Of a stretch of DNA of 64,000 bases, positions 59,622-64,000 are shown in pieces. The notes below the pieces were generated by a model. That model saw only the letters and a list, made by a program, of their open reading frames with translations, was not told the origin of the DNA and did not search any database. Positions within the stretch are counted from its first letter, which is position 1; each line of letters begins with the position of its first letter. Origin of the DNA: Strongyloides papillosus (Eukaryota > Nematoda > Chromadorea > Rhabditida > Strongyloididae). The position numbers and the translations under genes are program-made. Location: positions 248,001 through 312,000 of the forward strand of contig SRSI01000012.1 in assembly GCA_005656395.1 (NCBI GenBank), read 5' to 3'.

Positions 59622-60581
59622 GAATCTTATTGAAACATCAATTTCAATTAGAAATTACGCACTACCCGAAAGTTTTTCAAAAAAAGAATTCTTTTATAAC
59701 GCATATTATTTCTTTGTATTTATTCTTTTTTCTATGTGTGCAACTAAGACCACAATAATTAAGGGTCATACTCCTTATAAAACATAAATTATTTAACAAT
59801 TTAATTTTTATTTCTTTATTACTATCCAATTACTTGTTTCAAAGATACTTTAAATATCTTCGCCAAAAAAGACATATATCCGGATTCCTTTCTAATTTTA
59901 TCTTCTTTAATTCTATTTACTCTACCTAATTAATTTATCTTTTCTTAAAAATGTTACCTATATATAGTAAAAATTTAGACCATTTACAATAAGAATTATT
60001 TTATGTTTAACAAACTTTAGACATAATTTTATCTTAACCTATCAAGTGGAAAACTTTTTATTAATCAGATATTCAAAGAGATTAAGGTCTTATATTTCGT
60101 TATTTTATTAAAACATATAAATTATTATGTTAAACATTTTTCCTAAACAACTTATTCATATAAATCATTCTTGTAATTAATTAAACCATATTTATTAGTT
60201 GTTTAAAGGGATTAAAGATCGCTGAAATAGTTTTGTAATGTTAATCATTCTTTCTCTCATTGTCTTTTACACAATAGTGATAGTAAAAAAACATTTTATA
60301 TATGTAAAAAAGAAAGCAATGACTGCTAAGAAAAAAAGTATTTTCTTTAAGGTAAAGTGCATATTACGAGAATATTTATTGATAGAGGAATTATGATTTT
60401 AGGAAAGAAAGTTTCTACAATAAAATTTTGACAATAATCCTACAACGATCATATAATTGTTTCTAAAAACATTATACCAATATATTAAATCTCGTAATTG
60501 CATAACTATCATTATTTCTAGCATTTATTGTTTTATAAAATATAGTAATTATAGTAAAGTAGCTGTTTTTATGGTTAAATT
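59622..60581. other. Intergenic region, no gene seen
   Basis: About 960 bp of AT-rich DNA with the collagen 3' UTR and the transportin promoter. A frame that overlaps the collagen and extends to 59787 is a shadow. Confidence 0.55.
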
Positions 60582-63500
60582 ATGGAACAAGTAAACGGTG
60601 TAACTGGTATGTTATTAAATGAGCAAGATTTTTTGAATGCATTGCAAATATATGTTGATGGTAGGCAGGGAGAAAGTGTTATGCTAGCGGGGAAGTACAT
60701 AGAAGAATGCCTCAAAAACAAGGTGGGTTTTTAATTTACCACATTCCTGTTTATTTCATTTTTAAATCTGTAGACACTTTTTGTGGAATGGTCATCAAAG
60801 GTGATAGAAGAGTACCTGAGGAATCAGAACAACACAATTTACACATTACATCATATAAGTTTTCTGTTTCAAATGTTACGTCTTTGTTTGGTGAATGATC
60901 CATTCAATTTTAACTGTGAGATGAAAGAGAAAGTCGTGAAATTGGGATTGCTTTGTTCTAAAGAATCGTATGTAAAGTTGGCAAAAGATCCTTCCGTGAT
61001 AACACAATTCAACACAATTATGAATGCGTTTTGTTGTTACTATCTTGTCATTCCGTATGACACAGATTTCATTAAGAATTTTGGTGATTGGTTTTTAAGT
61101 GAAGGTGAAAACTATGAATTTTTGTATTTAACCGGGTTAAACTATTTATTTGAGGAGTTATCTAATAAGAAACTTCCTGTTGGTGATAATAGGAGGTCAA
61201 CGTTTAAAATAATGTTAGCAGAGAAGATAAGTGATTTTGTTAATTACATCCTCAGTTTTCTTCAACGGGTACCGGCATATTCAAAATACTACAACCGTAT
61301 AATTGAATATTCAACTAATATTTTAAAAAATGAGAAAATTCCACAAGATAATGCTGAATTTTTGAAATTCATTGAGTTTGTTTTGAATTTAATTTTCGAC
61401 ACTCACGTTCCCGATGAGACCTTAGAAGTTGCTTGTGACTTTATTATGGATTTAATGATGGTAATCGAGAGATCATTTGATAGTTTCATAAGTATGGGAG
61501 CTATAAACACTTTTGTTGATGCACATTTCGATTATGTCATTGAGTTATCGAGAATGGGAGATACACCAAAACTAAAGAATATCTGCCGACTACTTGTTGA
61601 GAAAGCAGAAGCTTCACGTTTTGATATAGTTGACAATTTAGGGAATGATCACGATTCATTTAAAAATTTTGAGTACATTAATTTTATTGCAAAACTTGGT
61701 GTTGAATACGCAGATATGACATTACCGTTTTGGGGAGAAATAACGGAGGCCGTTCTTCAAATTATGGATGAGTTAGAAGATAATGATCTTGTGGAAAGAA
61801 CTAATATACAAACAAAATTGTCGGGTCCACTGAAGGAGTATTATAAGATCCTTATTTCTAAGATGATGGTTGATGAAGATCAAACGGATGTCCTGACTTG
61901 TGAACATGATGAAGATTTGTTTACGTTTAGGAATAATGTTACTAATATTATTGGGGAGACATCGAATATTGTTGGTGTAACAAATACTCTTGAATTATTC
62001 TGCAATTGGTTGCGGGAAAATTCTAGTGATTGGAGAATGAGTGAATCAATTATCTTTATGATATCTGTTCTGGGTTATGATGTTGTTCAGTAAGTTTTTT
62101 GGTATTTTTAAGTCCTCGTTTACGATTTTATTTACAGATATATGGAGTATGAAAATAATGAATATATAATAAATATGCTGAAACAGCTAATGAATAATGG
62201 TCAAAACGTCCATCCACAAATGGTTCTTAGTATACTGGAACTGATAAGGGAATTTGTTGAAGTAGTATCCAATGATTTAGAAATTCAACGAGTGACGCTA
62301 AGTTACATATCCAATTTTATTGCCGACCAAAGATTTTCTCAAATTTGTTGCAAGATTTTTGAAATTTTAGTTGAGCGTGGGAAATTATATGACATTAATT
62401 GTTTAGAAGCGTTCTTGCAATTACCTACATATTTTGAGAATGCACCTTCATGTGCTTATCAAAATGAAATAAATATTCAAACAATTTTGTGTGCATTGTC
62501 TCTAATGATTACACAGAATTTTGAGCCGCAAAACTTTGAGTACTATTTAAAACTTTTGGAGACACCTATAAAAAGATTAGAATTCCTAAGTATGGAGCCT
62601 CAAAATATTCCAAGTAGTTACTATGGGAAATTTAATGAACAACCATGGAAGGCAATTGAAAATGATCCATGTTTGTATTTTCATAGAATAACTTCTGTAA
62701 CGAGAAATATTAATTTCTGCGAGATAGTTCTTAAATTTCCAGAGATTAAAGTACATGTACAAAATTTGGAACTCCAATTATGGAGTACTATGAAGAAGAT
62801 AATATTAAGATTAGAGAGAATAAAACAATTAGATAACGCTACTCGTGTTTTACGTATTATGCTCCGTCAAGGCAGTAGTTTGTTTAAAGAAATCAGTATT
62901 GAAACATTAGGATTATTTTTAGAACGACATCAATATCCGTTTATGTATATTGTATCTGTAGCTATAGATGTACATGGTGATGAATTGATGCAATTACCAG
63001 AATTTTACAATCCATTGAAAGCACTTATTAAGATATGTATTGACAATTTCAATCCGAATGACAAGGAATTTTTAAGTTTAGTTGATGTTGTAGATGATTT
63101 TTACAGACTAATTAAAAAGCTATTGCATCGACATAAACAATTTCTTTTATCACTTCCTGAGTTTGATAAAATAATATTAGTTGCCATTGCTTCAATGCAA
63201 TTTGAAGAATTCGCAGAATTTGATTGTCATGTAGACGCTTTAGATATATTTTACGAAGATTTTAAAGAAATTCCTTCAAATGACATTGAGTTGAAATCAA
63301 AATATCAAAGTAAACTAGATGAACACATGCAAAATTTTCTAAACACTGCTCTATATACGGTAATATTTAAACTTTACAGGATCAAGAGATGTTCTTCTGT
63401 TTGTAACGCATTATATTCAGTATTTCGATATGATAAAAATCAATTTTTTGCCAAATTTCAAGTATCTCTTTCAACGATACCTAATACAAGGAATTTAGGT

Positions 63501-63617
63501 GCTGATGAAAGTCAAAAACTTGAGTTTATTTCTCAATTAAATTTAATTGAAACAAAGAATTGGTCTAAGCATAGATTCACCAGTGCATTCCAAGAATTTG
63601 CGAAATTCTACAACTAA
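60582..63617 (+). CDS. Transportin-3-like nuclear import receptor
   Basis: Importin-beta superfamily receptor expected to carry SR-type splicing factors into the nucleus with Ran. Exons 60582-60722, 60774-62089 and 62138-63617 give 978 residues, against about 920 in human TNPO3. It is all-helical HEAT-repeat sequence with an N-terminal region resembling the importin N domain (LQIYVDGRQGESVMLAGKYI). Stretches matching TNPO3 include LPFWGEITEAVLQI (FNFWYRLGEHLY in human), and WRMSESIIFMISVLGYDV (WEVTEAVLFIMAAIA). YPFMYIVSVAIDVHGDE also matches, and the end has FTSAFQEFAKFY. Importin-13 is the close alternative, but the C-terminal match favours TNPO3. Sequence identity is low overall. An earlier ATG at 60571 is followed by a stop after seven codons. 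Confidence 0.78.
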
Positions 63618-63929
63618 GATACTTTTTATTTTTTTTCATTTGTATATATTTTAATTTGAACTAATTGTTTTTCTTTTTTTTGATGCACTTCATCTATATT
63701 AATAACTTATTAAATGTATGATCTTTTTTGATTCAATTTTGTTTTACTCTATATAGATATTATTGTATAGGAGATGAGATTTTTTTTGTTATATTTGGTT
63801 AATAATAAAAGTACTTTATGTTCTCATGATATTGAATTATACTTTTATTAGTGTTAAAGTTTAATCATCAATGGAATATCGCATACACTTTTATTTTGTT
63901 TCTTACTATTTATTGTTTATTCCTATTAA
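63618..63929. other. Intergenic region, no gene seen
   Basis: 312 bp of T-rich sequence holding the transportin 3' UTR. Nothing else recognised. Confidence 0.5.
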
Positions 63930-64000
63930 ATGAAAATTTCAAGAATATTCTTGCCTTCAACTGTTCTCCCAGCCTTAAAGCTTTTAAATGATGGAGAAGA
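63930..64000 (+). CDS. Probable start of a gene cut by the window edge
   Basis: ATG at 63930 followed by 23 open codons to the edge. The peptide begins MKISRIFLPSTVLPALKLLN and the sequence is noticeably GC-richer than the preceding 300 bp. Too little remains to name the product. No donor site is visible before the edge. Confidence 0.4.
   Translation, partial: MKISRIFLPSTVLPALKLLNDGE

Overview
The window looks like nuclear DNA of a very AT-rich nematode, most likely a clade IV worm of the Strongyloides/Parastrongyloides/Rhabditophanes type. The evidence: AT content so high that noncoding DNA is almost only A and T; mostly tiny introns (36-60 nt) with GTAAG/GTATG donors and TTTTAG-like acceptors; a nematode cuticle collagen; and an EFF-1/AFF-1-type cell fusogen, a family centred on nematodes. 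All gene models here were built by joining open frames across GT..AG boundaries by eye, checking that each joined reading frame is continuous and divisible by three. No rRNA, intact tRNA, CRISPR, transposon or viral gene was seen.

Layout. 1-4.6 kb: a Shaker (Kv1/SHK-1) potassium channel on the minus strand, whose stop codon is followed by 70 further in-frame codons. 4.6-19.7 kb: mostly noncoding DNA holding one five-exon gene for an unrecognised single-pass membrane protein with two unusually large introns (5.5 and 4.7 kb). 22.2-29.1 kb: uridine kinase, then a tight same-strand series of Erv1/ALR sulfhydryl oxidase, an HRI-type eIF2alpha kinase, Rab geranylgeranyltransferase beta and a small unknown protein. 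29.2-33.1 kb: Mediator subunit MED14 on the minus strand. 33.1-38.5 kb: gene-poor DNA with two puzzling open stretches. 38.5-41.5 kb: EFF-1/AFF-1-like fusogen. 43.9-46.0 kb: nuclear poly(A) polymerase. 46.7-48.7 kb (minus): ARM-repeat/coiled-coil protein resembling CIP2A. 49.5-51.8 kb: MCM4. 52.2-53.3 kb: TGF-beta family ligand. 53.5-56.3 kb (minus): SLC46-like transporter. 57.2-57.8 kb: mitochondrial ribosomal protein mL51. 58.7-59.6 kb: cuticle collagen. 60.6-63.6 kb: transportin-3-like import receptor. 63.9 kb to the edge: the probable start of one more gene.

The genes do not form one pathway. They are mainly conserved housekeeping functions (replication, mRNA 3' processing, nuclear import, transcription, prenylation, mitochondrial translation and protein import) mixed with developmental or neural genes (K+ channel, TGF-beta, fusogen, collagen). 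The observations most worth checking are the readthrough-like or alternatively spliced extension of the Shaker gene, the HRI kinase in a phylum that does not make heme, the operon-like four-gene series, and the unexplained open stretches at 33.1 and 35.4-35.8 kb.
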